64,000 nt of DNA from Lepisosteus oculatus (taxonomy: Eukaryota; Chordata; Actinopteri; Semionotiformes; Lepisosteidae). A program made the position numbers and the translations under genes. Each line of letters opens with the position of its first letter. Positions within the stretch are counted from its first letter, which is position 1. Of this stretch, positions 1 to 59,405 are shown piece after piece. The notes below the pieces were generated by a model. The model was not told the DNA's origin, ran no database searches, and saw only the letters and a list, made by a program, of their open reading frames with translations. The DNA lies in the NCBI RefSeq assembly GCF_040954835.1, contig NC_090699.1:18795817-18859816 (forward strand), given 5' to 3'.

Positions 1-300
1 TCAAACCCTGAAACCCTCACACACCATCCTAACTACACAGTCAAGGAAAGCAAGCTGTGCACATTTACACCTCCTCACCTTCCCTTTACAATTTAATTGC
101 AGAACCTGGACTAAGGAGGCTTTACTTCATTTAGCTGCAAAATCAGCTTTTCTCCCTGCATGCATCTAACTTACTACTTTTGATAATGTGGGGGTTAGAA
201 AGCAGAGATCATTTAGTATCTTGTTTTTTAATAAACATCTTTTTAATCAGGTAAGCACACCCCCTTTATATTTATGCAACAGTGTGTTCTTAAAGTGTCT

Positions 301-775
301 TCCTGGGAAAAGTTAAGGTTGCTGCTGGAAGAGGTGTTAGTGGGGCCAGCAGGGGTTGCTCACCCTGCGGTCTGTGTGGGTCCTACTGCCCTACTGCCTG
401 TGACGGGGACACTATACTGTAAAAAGGCACCGTCCTTTGGATGAGACGTAAAACTGAGGTCCTGAATCTCTGTGGTCATTAAAAATCCCAGGGTATTCCT
501 CGAAAAAAGTGTAGGGGTGTTACCCCAGCATCCTGGCCAAATTTCCCCCTAGCTTTTCCCAATCATGGCCTCCTAATAATCCCCATCTCTAAACTGGCTT
601 CATCACTCTGCTCTCCTCCCCAATGAGAGCTGGTGTGTGATGAGCAGACTGGCGCATCATCCAGGTGGGGCTGCACACTGGTGGAGGAGGAGAGTCCCCA
701 TTACCTGTAAAGCACTTTGAGTGGAGTGTCAAGAAAAGCCCTATATAATTGTGAGCAATTTTTAATATTATTAAT
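301..775 (+). repeat. L2-tailed SINE-like element
   Basis: From memory, this resembles a widespread fish interspersed repeat. Landmarks are a block reading gacggggacactatactgta near 402, a 'ggtcattaaaaatccc' block near 473, and a 3' tail with 'aagcactttgag' followed by 'ctatataa' near 712-748. The same tail layout ends the L2 LINE at 3690-3730, so the element probably uses L2 machinery for mobility. No polymerase III A and B boxes are obvious, so the 5' end may be missing or the class may not be tRNA-derived. The 5' boundary is approximate. Confidence 0.6.
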
Positions 776-2100
776 AGCATTTGATTCACATGCAGAAACA
801 TGATGAAATTTGATTTTTTTTTTAAGGGGGAGATTGTTAGGGTGCTGCACAAGTCCTTTGTTCAATCACTTTGTCTTTGTGGATGAATACTTAGCTGTGC
901 ATGCATACAGTATGTAGTGCAGAGGCTGTGGGTAGCGCAGAGGGCTTGTTTGAACAGGAATGTGCAGAAAGACCACAGCTCCCACAGGCATGCAGCTGAC
1001 AGCTTTTCTGCAACAGGATTTTGCAACTTCAGTGTTTCAGTCATGAGTGACGATGGGAGACATGGTAAAACCCAGACCCCTGCAGAAATGGACCTTTTCA
1101 AACTCACATACGGACTGCATGAAAGAGTGGTTATTTCCTGGAAAATGCATAGTTTTGAGAGGCCAGCAGTAGTGCAGAGGGTCAGACTTAACCGCTGAAA
1201 TGCACTAGATGAATGAAGGATGTGGTGGAATTACTGAGCTCGACATTCTGCAATGGGAGCAACACCCAGTCCTGCACCAGTGTGTCCTCTCCTTCTTGAA
1301 TAAAAAGACCAGACATCTAGAATAAAAGCGCTGTTGCCAAGGTAAACCTTGTATGTGGATTGTCTGCCCTTTTCAATTTTGGATTGCTCCTATTATTCCA
1401 AAGGGTTTCACCGATCACCCCATGGCACAATCCAACTGTTCTTTTCTACCTGCGCTTGTTGTAAAGTCTTCCCCTTTGCTACTTATGTTGTGCTTTAACA
1501 CACAATAAAATCCAAACAAAGTTAATGTTTGCAACGTCAAAATGACAAATCTACTGTTTGCCAGTGCGATTTAATCTATTGATGCAACCGTTCAATCCAT
1601 GATTCAAAAGGATGAAATTGCCTAACACATCTTCCTTAAGTTCTGAGCATTGAGAGAATGCATTGCACCCTACCTTAAATTTCTGATGCCAGCTGCAACA
1701 AGACCGTTTTAAGTGACACCACTGGGTGAAGTATCACATGCAAACAGTCCACAGGGTCAGCAGTTTGCTTGGAACTCCGTTCAGAGAAGCAGTGAACTCA
1801 CTCATCCCATTGGGCAGAACCAGGAAACAATATGATCAAGCACAATCTTAATATTATAGCAAGGAAAAGAGCCTTGTGGGACATTAACCACTATGATTCA
1901 GCTGTGTGCTCAGGTTTGCCTCCTGCTTCGCAATTCTCAGCCTTTGTTTGTCTTTTTGTGCTACAGTAGTGGTAGCTGTGCTGGTTCTTTGTCCACGGCA
2001 TGCTATTGGACAATCATAACATCATAATCAGCATGCATAATAAATAAGCAGAAGTGCCTGAAATGGCCAGGTTAAATATCAAATATTAATATCAAATATA

Positions 2101-3573
2101 ATTCCCACCACTTTATTTCAGTCCTGTTTCTCTTCTCTCTGTCCCATTGTCCTCAATGTTATAAATGAATCCTTGAGCACTGGCATTGTACCAGCAGTCC
2201 TCAAAACTGGTGCCATTACTCTCGTGCCAAAAAAGCCCAACATGGCTCTCGACGATCTTAACAATTTTCGCTCCATCTCCAACTTACACTTTCTTGCTAA
2301 AATTCTAGAACGTGCTGTCACACTTCAGTTACATAACCACCTCATGATAAACAACCTTTTCGAACCCCTCCAATCTGGCTTTTGTCAACTTCACAGCACA
2401 GAAACTGCCATGGTCAGAGTCACTAACAATCTTCTAATAGCTTCTGATTCTGGTTCTCTTTCTATGCTCATCCTTCTTGATCTCAGTGCTGCTTTTGACA
2501 CTGTTGATCTTAACATCTTACTTTCTCGTCTTGAGACTGTGTTTGGAGTTTCTGACACTGCTCTCAAATGGTTCAAGTCTTACCTCACTGATCACTGTCA
2601 CTTTGTCTCTCTTAATGGGTACAGGTCTTAAATTGGTCTTGTTAAGTCTGGGGTTCATCAGGGCTCAATACTGGGCCCCTTGCTCTTCAGCATTTACATG
2701 TTTCCAATTGGTCAGCTTTTAAGATCACATGGCCTCAGCTTTCATTTCTATGCTGATGATACTCAAATATACATCCATACCAAACCTGACACTGATGTGG
2801 CTGTCTCTATTCTATCTAATTGCATCTCTGACATAAAAACTTGGATGACTCAAAATTTCCTTAATCTTAACTGTGACAAGACTGAAGTCATGCTTATTGG
2901 CACCCCCCATCAACTTCGTAAAGCCAATCCTGTAACCCTATCTGTAGATGGTTCTGTACTTGAGCTTCAGTCTAAATTGAAAAACCTTGGGGTGATATTC
3001 AATTCTGGCTTAACATTTGACCCACATGTGCAGCATATTGTCAAAACATCTTTTTTTCACCTCAGAAATATCTCTAGACTACGCCCTATGCTATCACTAG
3101 CTGTGGCTGAAAAGCTGATCAACACATTTGTGTTCTCTTTAATTGACTCCTGTAATGCTCTACTCGCTGGGGTATCTAAATCTACTTTGAACAAACTGCA
3201 GTATGTCCAAAATTCAGCAGCCAGGATCCTGACCAGGTCTAGTGCAAGTGATCACATTACTCCTATCCTGGAGTCCTTGCACTGGCTTCCTGTCAAATTC
3301 TGTGTGGACTTTAAAATCCTCATGCAGACCTATAAGGCTCTGCATGGCTTGGCACCTCAGTACCTGTCTGAGCTACTATCACCCTACTTCCCACCTCGCA
3401 ACCTTTGCTCTTCTAATTCTGGTCTCCTTACTGTCCCCCAAGCCCGTCTACATTGTATGGGTGACAGGGCCTTCTCCTGTTATGCCCCTAAGTTCTGGAA
3501 CTCTCTGCCCAAAGATAACAGAGAGTCACCTTCTCTAAACTCCTTCAAATCCAGACTCAAAACCTTTTTCTAA
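2101..3573 (+). pseudogene. Broken L2 reverse transcriptase ORF
   Basis: One reading frame runs through the region with a single in-frame TAA at 2629-2631. Before the stop are the finger and palm motifs, including 'LDLSAAFDTVD' near 2479-2511. After it, the frame resumes with 'GVHQGSILGPLLFSIYM' (family usual: GVPQGS) and the catalytic 'FHFYADDTQIYI' near 2740-2775. The frame closes at 3571-3573 after 'SRLKTFF', the expected C-terminal end of this protein family. No endonuclease is present, so the copy cannot be autonomous even without the stop. It has no likely host role. Confidence 0.88.
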
Positions 3574-3737
3574 CTGGTTCCATTCTTCACCCTTCTGCGT
3601 TTCGTAGTACCACCATCCACGGTCTCCTCTGTATATTGTAATTGTGTTTTATCTTGTGTATTCTTTTTATTTATTGTTGTTCTCATTCTGTTAAGCACTT
3701 TGAGAAGCCACCTTTAAAGCCACTATATAAAATAAAG

Positions 3738-3738
<1 letters not shown>

Positions 3739-3790
<52 letters not shown>
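3739..3790 (+). repeat. (ATT)n microsatellite tail of the L2 element
   Basis: About 17 uninterrupted trinucleotide units directly follow the L2 3' UTR. This is the normal 3' tail type of L2 elements; purity over about 50 bases suggests a recent insertion or expansion. Confidence 0.95.
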
Positions 3791-4424
3791 CAAGGGGTGT
3801 TGGACCAAACAAGTGCACTATTTACAACATTTTCAAGAACTATCAAGCAATCCACTCATTTCACACATCTTCAATGGATTGCAGAGACAGAATTCTGTCA
3901 CTGGCTGTGACAGTGGATTATCCTTGTATGTGGTACAAGATGTTTATTATGTTTTGTTAGGATTTGTGCAGGAAACATTATAGTAAATGGTGGCAGGCTA
4001 GAAGGAACATTGCCAAAGCTCTTAAGACACCCAAACACATCTGAAACACGTATTTCAACATTTTAAGATCGGACATGTGAAACTGCAGAGCATTGATTTT
4101 TGGGGGGGGAAATACAGTTAATGATAGTATGAAAAAAAGTGCTTTAGTTCAGAGAAGTGTTCTCATGGCTACATTTCCCTGTAGCCTCAATGCAGTGACA
4201 AGTTATATTTTAAAACTCCTCAAAAAGCCCTTAATGCATTCTAACAGAACTCGGAATTGGCAAAGACCAGACTCGTTAGTGATCCCCATTAAGGCTCATG
4301 GCTGTAATTAGAAGCATAAAGAATCCGTAAGGACCGCATTCTCCCTGGGAAATGAGAGAATGCGAAGCCGGCATTGATGACTGAACTGAGTTAAAAGCCT
4401 GGGAACCTCACCTCTGTCGCTGAA

Positions 4425-4444
4425 TAAACAAAGCCGTTTGTTTA
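4425..4444 (+). promoter_or_regulatory. Palindromic forkhead-type motif
   Basis: Two perfect inverted 8-base arms, 'taaacaaa' and 'tttgttta', are separated by 'gccg'. Each arm contains the RYAAAYA-type core bound by FOX proteins, and the right arm continues into the classic 'tgtttac'. It lies about 1.4 kb upstream of the ZCCHC24 start codon in a stretch richer in GC than its surroundings. Function as an enhancer is inferred. Confidence 0.4.
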
Positions 4445-5377
4445 CACCTCTCCGTGGGGCTGATCAATGGAATTCACGAGACACGGCACCTCATGTCACA
4501 GGCGACACCTGGCAGATCTCCACGCTTTCTCGGGTTTCTTAAGACCACAAGCTGCCCCCCCGCTTAATTCTCAATAGAATCCTTAATATTCCTCCATCCT
4601 CCACGATTCCTCACAGAGATGCTAAGCGGTATGTTACCTGGGGTCACACGAGCCCCCGAGCGAGTGCGATCAGGTAAATAATCTGTAGCTTGATGTTGCA
4701 AGGTTTCACAGAACGGTACAAGACAACATGAGCAGACAGTTCCCTTTTCAGCAACAGTTTATCCCAGGATCGGTCCATTATAAAATCCAACGCATCCGGA
4801 TCACTTCACAATTTCAATTCCACAATTTTATTGAAACCACAATTTCAATTTTAAAAAAATCACACACGTCTGGGCATGTATGTGAATATATGTCTGTGAA
4901 TCGAATGCATATTTTTTAAATTTGATATTAGTTACGTGAAAGGTGGAATTGTCAATAAAGCGAATTCCTGAGACCGCTATGTTAAGCTTTTTAATTTTGT
5001 GGTGTAACTTCCTAATACCTGGGGTATCGCTTACTCACCACTCAAAGATATTTATATTTGTGGTTAGGATGTGCACTTCTTAAAAGAAACTCATTACATC
5101 CACATCGATAAGACATATTGAAAAATCTATTGCAGGCATTGTATCTTGAAGTGTAAGTGCTGTTAAAATGAGTTTCAATTACGTCTTTCAAACCACATAA
5201 AGAGGGGATTCATAAAATAGCTATTGCACAGATACGAAATGCCCGAGAGAGGATCGCGCTTCAACCCGAATATGCGCTTTTCCTGCGAACTCTCAAAACA
5301 GCTTCCTTTACTCTGCTGTTGCGGCAGTCATTGCTACAGCCTCGCTCAGCTGTTTCGACAAATATTCACCAGTTGAA

Positions 5378-5497
5378 CCAATCGGTTTCCCGGTCCACAT
5401 CGGACAGAAGTGATATTAATATTCAACAGGCCATCCAATTATCTTGGCTGGGCATGAAGAGATATGCAAATACATAGAAAGCGGGTATCGCTATTGG
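5378..5497 (+). promoter_or_regulatory. Probable ZCCHC24 proximal promoter (CCAAT and octamer motifs)
   Basis: A CCAAT box lies at 5378-5382, a consensus POU octamer ATGCAAAT at 5464-5471, and an inverted CCAAT (ATTGG) at 5493-5497. 'atccaattat' near 5433 adds a weaker CCAAT-like site. They sit 360-480 bases before the start codon, a reasonable distance for a proximal promoter given a 5' UTR of a few hundred bases. No convincing TATA box is visible. Motifs are seen; promoter activity is inferred. Confidence 0.45.
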
Positions 5498-5634
5498 CTT
5501 ACTTGGCTGATGACACAGCCGAGTTTCTCCCAAATATTCATCAAGCCGCTTGCGGCTCCTGCGCAAATAAAGGGAGATAGCGGAGTCCAGGCTGAAGCAA
5601 ACTTTTTTTTTTTAAGTAACAACTTTTTTCCGCG

Positions 5635-5655
5635 ATGGCTTTTGCGCAACCGTGA
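5635..5655 (+). other. Possible 6-codon upstream ORF in ZCCHC24 5' UTR
   Basis: A short ATG-initiated frame ending in TGA lies 200 bases before the main start codon. It would matter only if transcription starts upstream of 5635, which cannot be shown here. Confidence 0.3.
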
Positions 5656-5773
5656 CTTTCGGGACTAAGATCCCAGCTGAAGGGAAAGATCGCTGGGCAA
5701 CAACCCGGAGGGAGCAGCGCTGGCCTGGGAAGGCAAAGAGAACAGACGGGGGTGGGAAAAAAGAAATCAGTGA

Positions 5774-52726
<46,953 letters not shown>

Positions 52727-55405
52727 ACTGTGGACAGGATGGTCTCCCGCCGCACGCTGTCTGATCCTGTCCTCTGCTAGCTCACTGACAAAGTGCTCTT
52801 TATGAAGTGAAACGTGCCAAATTAAGTATGTATATATTTTCACTGCTAATAGGCCTTAAAAATATAAATTCAACGTAACACATTTACCTGTGTATCTGTA
52901 TAAATGAAAGTGTTTATAGCATTATCAATGACCTAGACAGTATTGCTACCCATGCCAGACACAATGGATTACCTCATAGTGGTGTCTGTTGCTTATTTGT
53001 TTACAGAATGGTTTGTTCCATGTGTTTTTTTTCCCTGCCAAGTGAAATATTTTGATGTGCTGGTTAGTATTATTACTTTTTTATTAATTTAATTAGGCTT
53101 TACTGTTCATTGGGTCAACAGCACATCAAAATCCAATCAACTGTGAATTAAGTGAGGGATTATGGAGGATGTGTCCCAGATTTGTATGCTGCCTAGGTAT
53201 TTATTACTGGAGAGTTGCATGTTTTTGTTGTAGATTATATCTAATGTTTTGTTCACTGTGCAATTGTATTGTTTTTAGCTGGGATGTACACACAGATCCC
53301 GGTAGCAGCCGTGCTTCCCTGTCTGTAGAAACTACTGTAGATTGTTTTATAGCGTGGCTTTAAATCTCAATGTGTTAATGGGTTTTACAAAAAGATGTAA
53401 CTTGTTACCTTCAACTGCCGCTTAATAGGCTTAGCAAATGAACTTTCAGCTGCCTGCGAGGTGCTTTCACTGGGGCGTTTCTTCCAGGCGTGGTAGCTTC
53501 ACATCTCACAGCCACCTGAGACTTCATCCACTTGACTGTAGCATCATGTGGAATGTGAGGAGCACCTGAGTTAGCCACTTGCTTTCAGTGATCTTTTTGA
53601 TATATATACGACTCAGCTTGTACTTGACACTCTAAGATGCAATGGGTTGTTCTCTTCGAACTTCGAACATCTTAAAAACGTGCAGTTTTAGGATGAAGTG
53701 GCTGTCCTGATGAGCCATGTCCCCATGTTAACGCTCACTGTGCAGTAATCACCAGAACCACCATGTTTCCAAGAATTAATACATCTGATATAATTATATT
53801 AAATTAATAAATACATTCAAATTTGATGAATCTCGAATTGAATCTAGCTCGAATCGGTTGGATTCTGTATGACCAATAGGACCATCAAAGTTTCTCATGG
53901 TGTTTAACCTACGCTTTGATTGGTGAGCTGCAGCTTCTTGAGACTGTATCCAGCTTCATTAAGAGCAGTGATGAACTATTTCAAAGTATGTCTCAGTGAA
54001 TCCGAAGACCGGATTCAGAACTGAGAATTAAGCTTTCCTTTCATGAAGCAAGTTCTGCTTTTCCCAAAAGGTGGCATCTAACCTGTAATTCAAGTGGCCG
54101 ATATTAAGCCGAGGAAGGGGAGACTGTGCACAGTGCTTTAATACAGCACTTTCACTGCGGAGTTCGCTCTCAGGTTTCCTGTGCTGCTGGAGTAGTAGCA
54201 CCAGGCATGTCAATTCTTACACCCAGTCCTTTAATGGTTTGTTGCTAAATGTTCAGCTGCAGATGTTACAAGAATTTTACAATTTTGTTTTCATGTTGTC
54301 AGCTTTTTAAAAGTTTTTAAAGGAGGAGGAGCAGTGATGATGAGAAGAAATATCAACTGTAAAAAGCTGTTAAATACATTTGGCAGTCCTGAGGCTTTGG
54401 TAACTAACGGTTTTTAAAAGAAAAAAAACATGTACTGATTGGCTGAAAATACAAGTTCCAAGATGTCATTTCCTTGAAAATGGCCTATTGTTACAGAGCT
54501 TTCACGCTCGGTTTCACTCAGCCATCAATTAAGGATAATTTGACATGAATAACATTAGATTTAGGACAGCTGTTAGAGTTAATGGGGAATGTAATCTCAT
54601 TTCCAATGTTTCATTTAGAAAAAGAGAATTCCTGTCGAAATGGTGGAGGAACTCTAAATCTTGTGAACTCTTCTCGTATCTGTCGAGAAGTGTGCCATTG
54701 AAATGAGGTATTTTACACTGAATTGAAAAAGACTGGAACGTTTGTGCTAAAATTATGTGAGAAAGTTTCATTAGGAAAGAAGTTTAGGGTGCTGATGATG
54801 GGGATGAACTGGAGCTGGGGTCAAATTTCTAAATAAGTATTACTATATTATAGACTTGCGAACAGTACGAAGGAAGGTCACACACCTCAACATTGACCTC
54901 TGCTCGCAACACCTTTGTAAGGGTTTCCAGGGGTTTAGCTGAGATTAATATTCTGTGAATGTGCCTGTTGATTTAAAGTGATCCCTTTCATAGAGCATGC
55001 TATGAACCAAGATGTCTGTTACTTTCAGAAAGAGTCTGGGATAGCTCACAGTGGAGCACAGCAGAGTTGTCATTTTGTAGCTGTTTCACCATTCACATTT
55101 ACAGAAGAATATAACATGACATGACAAAGCGGTTTAGTAGAAGACTTTTTAAGGCCATTGTCTTCTCATTTCAGGAAATTACAGCACCAGACACAAGCCC
55201 CTTAAGTAGTGTTTGAGGGTTTTGAAATGTAGGAATTAACAAGGTGGTCCTGACTCATTGAAGATGAGGTTGAAGCTGCTTAAGCTTGAAGTTTATTTTT
55301 AAAGTAAATTATGTTAGGTGTGGAATGGGTTCACAGAACACCACTTAATGCTTCTAATTTAGACTAATTACAGGAAAAATAATATCAGTAAATGTTATTC
55401 TATTA

Positions 55406-55480
55406 CATAAGAATGTAAGGTTACAAATGAGGGGAAGCTATTTGGTACATCTAGCTCAAAACTGATGCAGGGATTCAGTC
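55406..55480 (+). repeat. Family A repeat fragment
   Basis: 'cataagaatgtaaggttaca' followed by 'aatgaggggaagctatttgg' matches the leader of the copies at 21.2 and 59.3 kb. Confidence 0.5.
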
Positions 55481-58400
55481 CTACTGTTGTAGAAGAAAAT
55501 GGTTCTTTTTAATCCCAAAGTATTTTGGTAGGGCATTGTACTCTAACTGTACTTTGTATTCTGTTTTAGAATGTGTACCTTTGGAGACTAAACTTGAAAT
55601 GCTTAAAACTTATTGTAATTTCTTTAGCAAATTGCTTAAAAGATGTTATGTCTTTTTAATATAGCACATTGAAGACACTTTCATTTCTGGAACATGTTAG
55701 GCAGAAATCCTTTGTTAAATGCAAATGAAAATGAAGGACTACTCAGCCTGGAATTCTTATGCAACCGATCTTCAGTGCTACTAATCAGGACTTGCTATAG
55801 AAAGTGGGAAGTAATACAGTATAACCCCTTGGAGCTGTGAAGTTTATATATGTGAAATTATGTGTGAGGATGGGACTACATTTGCCACTCAAGCGCTTTA
55901 GTGGTAAACTGGAAAGTGTTTTCCTCTGTTCTGTGAGTTGGTTTGAAAGCATGAACAAAAATTTCCGACTGGCAAAAACAATCAGACCTGTTGCCACGGA
56001 GACGACTATGAAATGTTATTTGAAAGAGGGACTCTGAAAATGGTGGGCAACGCCAGGTTAATGTGCCTGTTCATTTTGGTTTTGGAAACCGGTTTGTTTG
56101 AGAACCAAGCCAACAGGTCAAAGGTCGGCTCAGGCTTGTAGTCAGTGCTCCAGAAACCTGCTCTCTGTGTTTAGAAGCTTTGCTTTACCCTGTGGTGTAT
56201 ATAGTGTATTTGATATAAGAATAATAAATACAGAGTTAAAAGCTTTAATTTGATTGCCTTTACCCTACTGTATGATTCAAGAGTGTTCAGTTGGCATGTT
56301 TCTGCTCAGCTCTGTCACAGACTTCGAGGATCATTGTTTCCAGGTAGATTTCATGAAGTTCATGGTTTGTTGTCTGTGTGCCTTCAGTAATTCTCTGGAC
56401 ACCAGGGCAGTGTGAAATAATACTGTGCATGCGTAGTGTTAAGCTTTATTTGCATGTCGCCAGTGTGAACACTTGGCGATTCAGAGCTGATGAGATAATG
56501 GATTCAAGATGGCAGGAGAGGCTAAAACCTATGACAGCATTGAACATAAATGCTATTGCTACCAAGGGATAGGGCAGGACTGGTAAAATACTGAGATGTG
56601 AGAGGCTCATTTTCTATAAAGTTTATTTGGCTGCTATGGAGAGTTTTTGCAGCTGGGGAAAAAAACGATTATCTACTCTTTCGAACAATTTCTTGGACAC
56701 CTCGAAAACTCCAGATATGGAATGAGCATGCATGCTGAGTATCATATGATTAAATCGCTCTTAATGAAGAGGAACATGTCAACAGTTCAGGAACCAATAA
56801 CAATAACTGACAGCAAGTTAAAATTCTAGAGTATATTACATACTTCAATATGAAATTAGTTGATTTTAGCATAGGTATACAGTTTTACATCTGACTCCCA
56901 GCTTCTTTCTCAGTGCACTTGGGATCAGCAGAAAACTATTTCAATGCAAAGTGCTGAATCATATTTAATCCCAAAAATAAAGCCTTTACTTTTTGTATTT
57001 AATTGCAGGACTTATTCTTGCCAGTTATTCATTGTTGTTTTGATTGGTCTTTGGCATTTTATAATCAAGGTTCTAGGTTTCTGTCTACATGTATATACAG
57101 TGGCTATACCTTTGGCAGGTTTAATACCCTCAACTGAAAGGTTTTAGGGGCCTGAGATTTTGGAATTCAAAATACATAAAACTTAAAGGCATAGCAGAAA
57201 TCTTCAAATGTTGTTCCTGCTCTTATGTTTTACATTTGAGGAAGAGTAAAGCTAGTATCATTCCACTGTATTCACTGGCTTTGGCTGAAAGTTGGCTACA
57301 CCAAACACCCACATAAAATAACAGGACTTAGGATCGCTCTGACTGATCTGAAATGCGGAAATGTATGACCGTCTGAAGCAACTGTTAAATGTGATGGTTT
57401 CAAGTCGCAAGCGTAAACCATTTTGTTTGGGAGAGAAGTGCCTACATAAATCTACTGTGATCTGTGCAAGTTTCAAAGAGGGTCAGTACTACAGAGCTGA
57501 CTAGATAGATGTATTGGAATGCACACCCATTCATGAAATAGTTAAATGCTTGTAGACGTATTCGTCTTGAGATACATATACTTGACTTTTACAGTTCCTT
57601 TTGAGTATGGAGATTTTTTTATATGTACAATGTGTGTATTTTGGAAACCTTTCTAGATGTTAAAATTTTAGAACAATTGCAAATGATAAAAAGCTCTTTC
57701 CCTAACCGAGATCTTTGCAATGACTTTTTTCTGTATATATTCGAAGGCCATCTTTTTTAAAAGACTGTTCATTGTTTTGAATTGTTATTTGCAATGTCCG
57801 AGCTTTTTTTGTTTAAAAAGGGCCGTTTATTGGAAGACAAAGCTGGGAGTTTTTCTTAAATGTTTTACAATCTGAGGGTATATCCTGCAGAAAATATTTA
57901 TGGAAGGATTTTTTTATTACAATGCTTTTTTTTCTGTATAAAGTATGCAAGAAAACTACACTAGAAGGAAATATTGATGTCTACATAGATTATTATATCA
58001 AGGTTGGTACATAATTCTTAAATGCCCTTGCTCTCTTAAAAGCCATTTTTTTTGTGGATGAAAATATTATCAGTATTAATTAACCAATCATATTATTCAA
58101 GTGCTTAAACTAATATTAAAATACTTATTGGAGCTGATATATGTGTATTTTGGAAATTACTTTATCATTTTAAAGAGCAGTATTAAAATGTTATAAAATT
58201 TTATTAGTTAAGAGAAGTACTGATGTTTATGTAATGAAAATATGTTACAGAGACCGCTGAAGAAAAGGCAATAATTATGTGTGCTTTCAGTTATGAAACA
58301 ATATTTTATGTTACAGACACTCACCACTGTATTCAAGCACAAGAAACTGTGAGTTCTAGTATACAAAGTCTACTAAAGCAGTATTGTTAAAGAACTAATA

Positions 58401-58949
58401 TTGAATTTTTGTGCATAGTGTAGAATTGCTTTTCTGTAGAGCAAACATGTGAGACATACAATTCTGTTAAAATTTGCATGTGCATGATGTTTTAAAATTG
58501 TTTGGGGAAAATATTTTTCTTGTCTACATATTTAATGCATTTAGAGTGTATAAGATGGTCTGCAAAATTTTGTATGTTACCTTAGGGTACACCAAACTAC
58601 TTATAGTATGCTTCATTGAACTACATTGTATACTAGTTTACACCAGCTCATATTCTATCATACTGACTTTCAGTGTGTACCGAAAGTAAGGTACAGTATA
58701 TTAATGTACACTGCTTCATGGTATATTAGCTATCAGTGTTTACTTGGTTTTTCTAACTTAAGTTTTTAAACAAACTAATGCTAAATTGAAAATGGACAAA
58801 ACACAGAGGGAGGCTGGAAAAAAGTTGAACTGGGAACGAGGAAAGAATGTAAACTCTGTTCACTGTCCATTAAATGGCATTCCGAAATGTGCCTTATTGT
58901 CGATTAGGAAAAACATTTGCTTTAGTACTTTTAAGAGTTTTATTGCTTC

Positions 58950-58955
58950 ATTAAA
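58950..58955 (+). terminator. ZCCHC24: Candidate distal poly(A) signal (ATTAAA)
   Basis: The hexamer is followed within 15-45 bases by GT-rich sequence ('cagtttgttcttgtctttgg'), the usual arrangement of a cleavage and polyadenylation site. Confidence 0.4.
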
Positions 58956-59311
58956 ATAATGAAACAGTTTGTTCTTGTCTTTGGTCTCGTGTTTTTTTTT
59001 AATGGAAAAAAAAAGTTATTATCTTGTCATCAAGAAAACGTAAATATTGCATAACGTTTCGTCCATTCTTGAAACCTAGGTACAAAACCGCAAAGCACTG
59101 TCTTCATTCCAGACATACTACTGTGAACATCTGAAATCTGCTTGTACAGACCACAAAGTCAGCACATGAGGAATAATGACAGGACACTCTAGGTTTCAGA
59201 CAGTTGTGTGGTGATGAGCCAGGGCAAACCATATATCCTGTTAAAGTGAGAAGGTATACTCATCTCAGACACCTCCTTCTTTTTTTTCCCCTCAAAACAC
59301 AAATATAAATT

Positions 59312-59405
59312 TAAGAACATAAAGGTTGCAGACAAAAGGAGGCCCCATCTCATCCATTTGGAAGTTAGTAACTCATTGAGCAGAAAATCTTGCAGAGTTC
59401 CCTAC
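59312..59405 (+). repeat. Family A repeat fragment
   Basis: 'taagaacataaaggttgcag' and 'aaaggaggccccatctcatc' match the leader of family A. Confidence 0.5.

Larger units (their letters stand above)
2101..3790 (+). mobile_element. 5'-truncated L2-clade LINE retrotransposon
   Basis: A non-LTR retrotransposon fragment carries the reverse transcriptase and C-terminal part of the ORF2-type protein, a short 3' UTR, and an (ATT)n tail. The 3' UTR holds the L2-type 'aagcactttgag ... ctatataa' motif at 3690-3730. The endonuclease domain and 5' part are absent, consistent with abortive reverse transcription on insertion. The reading frame is nearly open from 2101 to 3573, which suggests a fairly young copy compared with the other repeats nearby. 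Clade assignment rests on protein similarity recalled from fish L2/Maui elements. Confidence 0.88.
52727..58980 (+). other. ZCCHC24: Probable long 3' UTR of ZCCHC24
   Basis: No coding sequence is visible for about 6 kb after the stop codon, and AU-rich sequence becomes dense from 57.5 kb. AATAAA signals occur near 53.81 kb and at 56223-56228, and an ATTAAA at 58950-58955 is followed by a GU-rich stretch. Which poly(A) site is used cannot be decided here; several may be. A family A repeat fragment sits inside at 55406-55480. Long 3' UTRs are known for this gene in mammals. Confidence 0.5.

Noticed and set aside
917..1198. A 93-codon plus-strand open frame upstream of the L2 element
   Set aside because: It is overlapped by an antisense frame of similar length, with no homology and no splice or promoter context.
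3739..3790. Possible CRISPR-like or tandem array
   Set aside because: It is a simple (ATT)n microsatellite ending an L2 element; there are no spacers.
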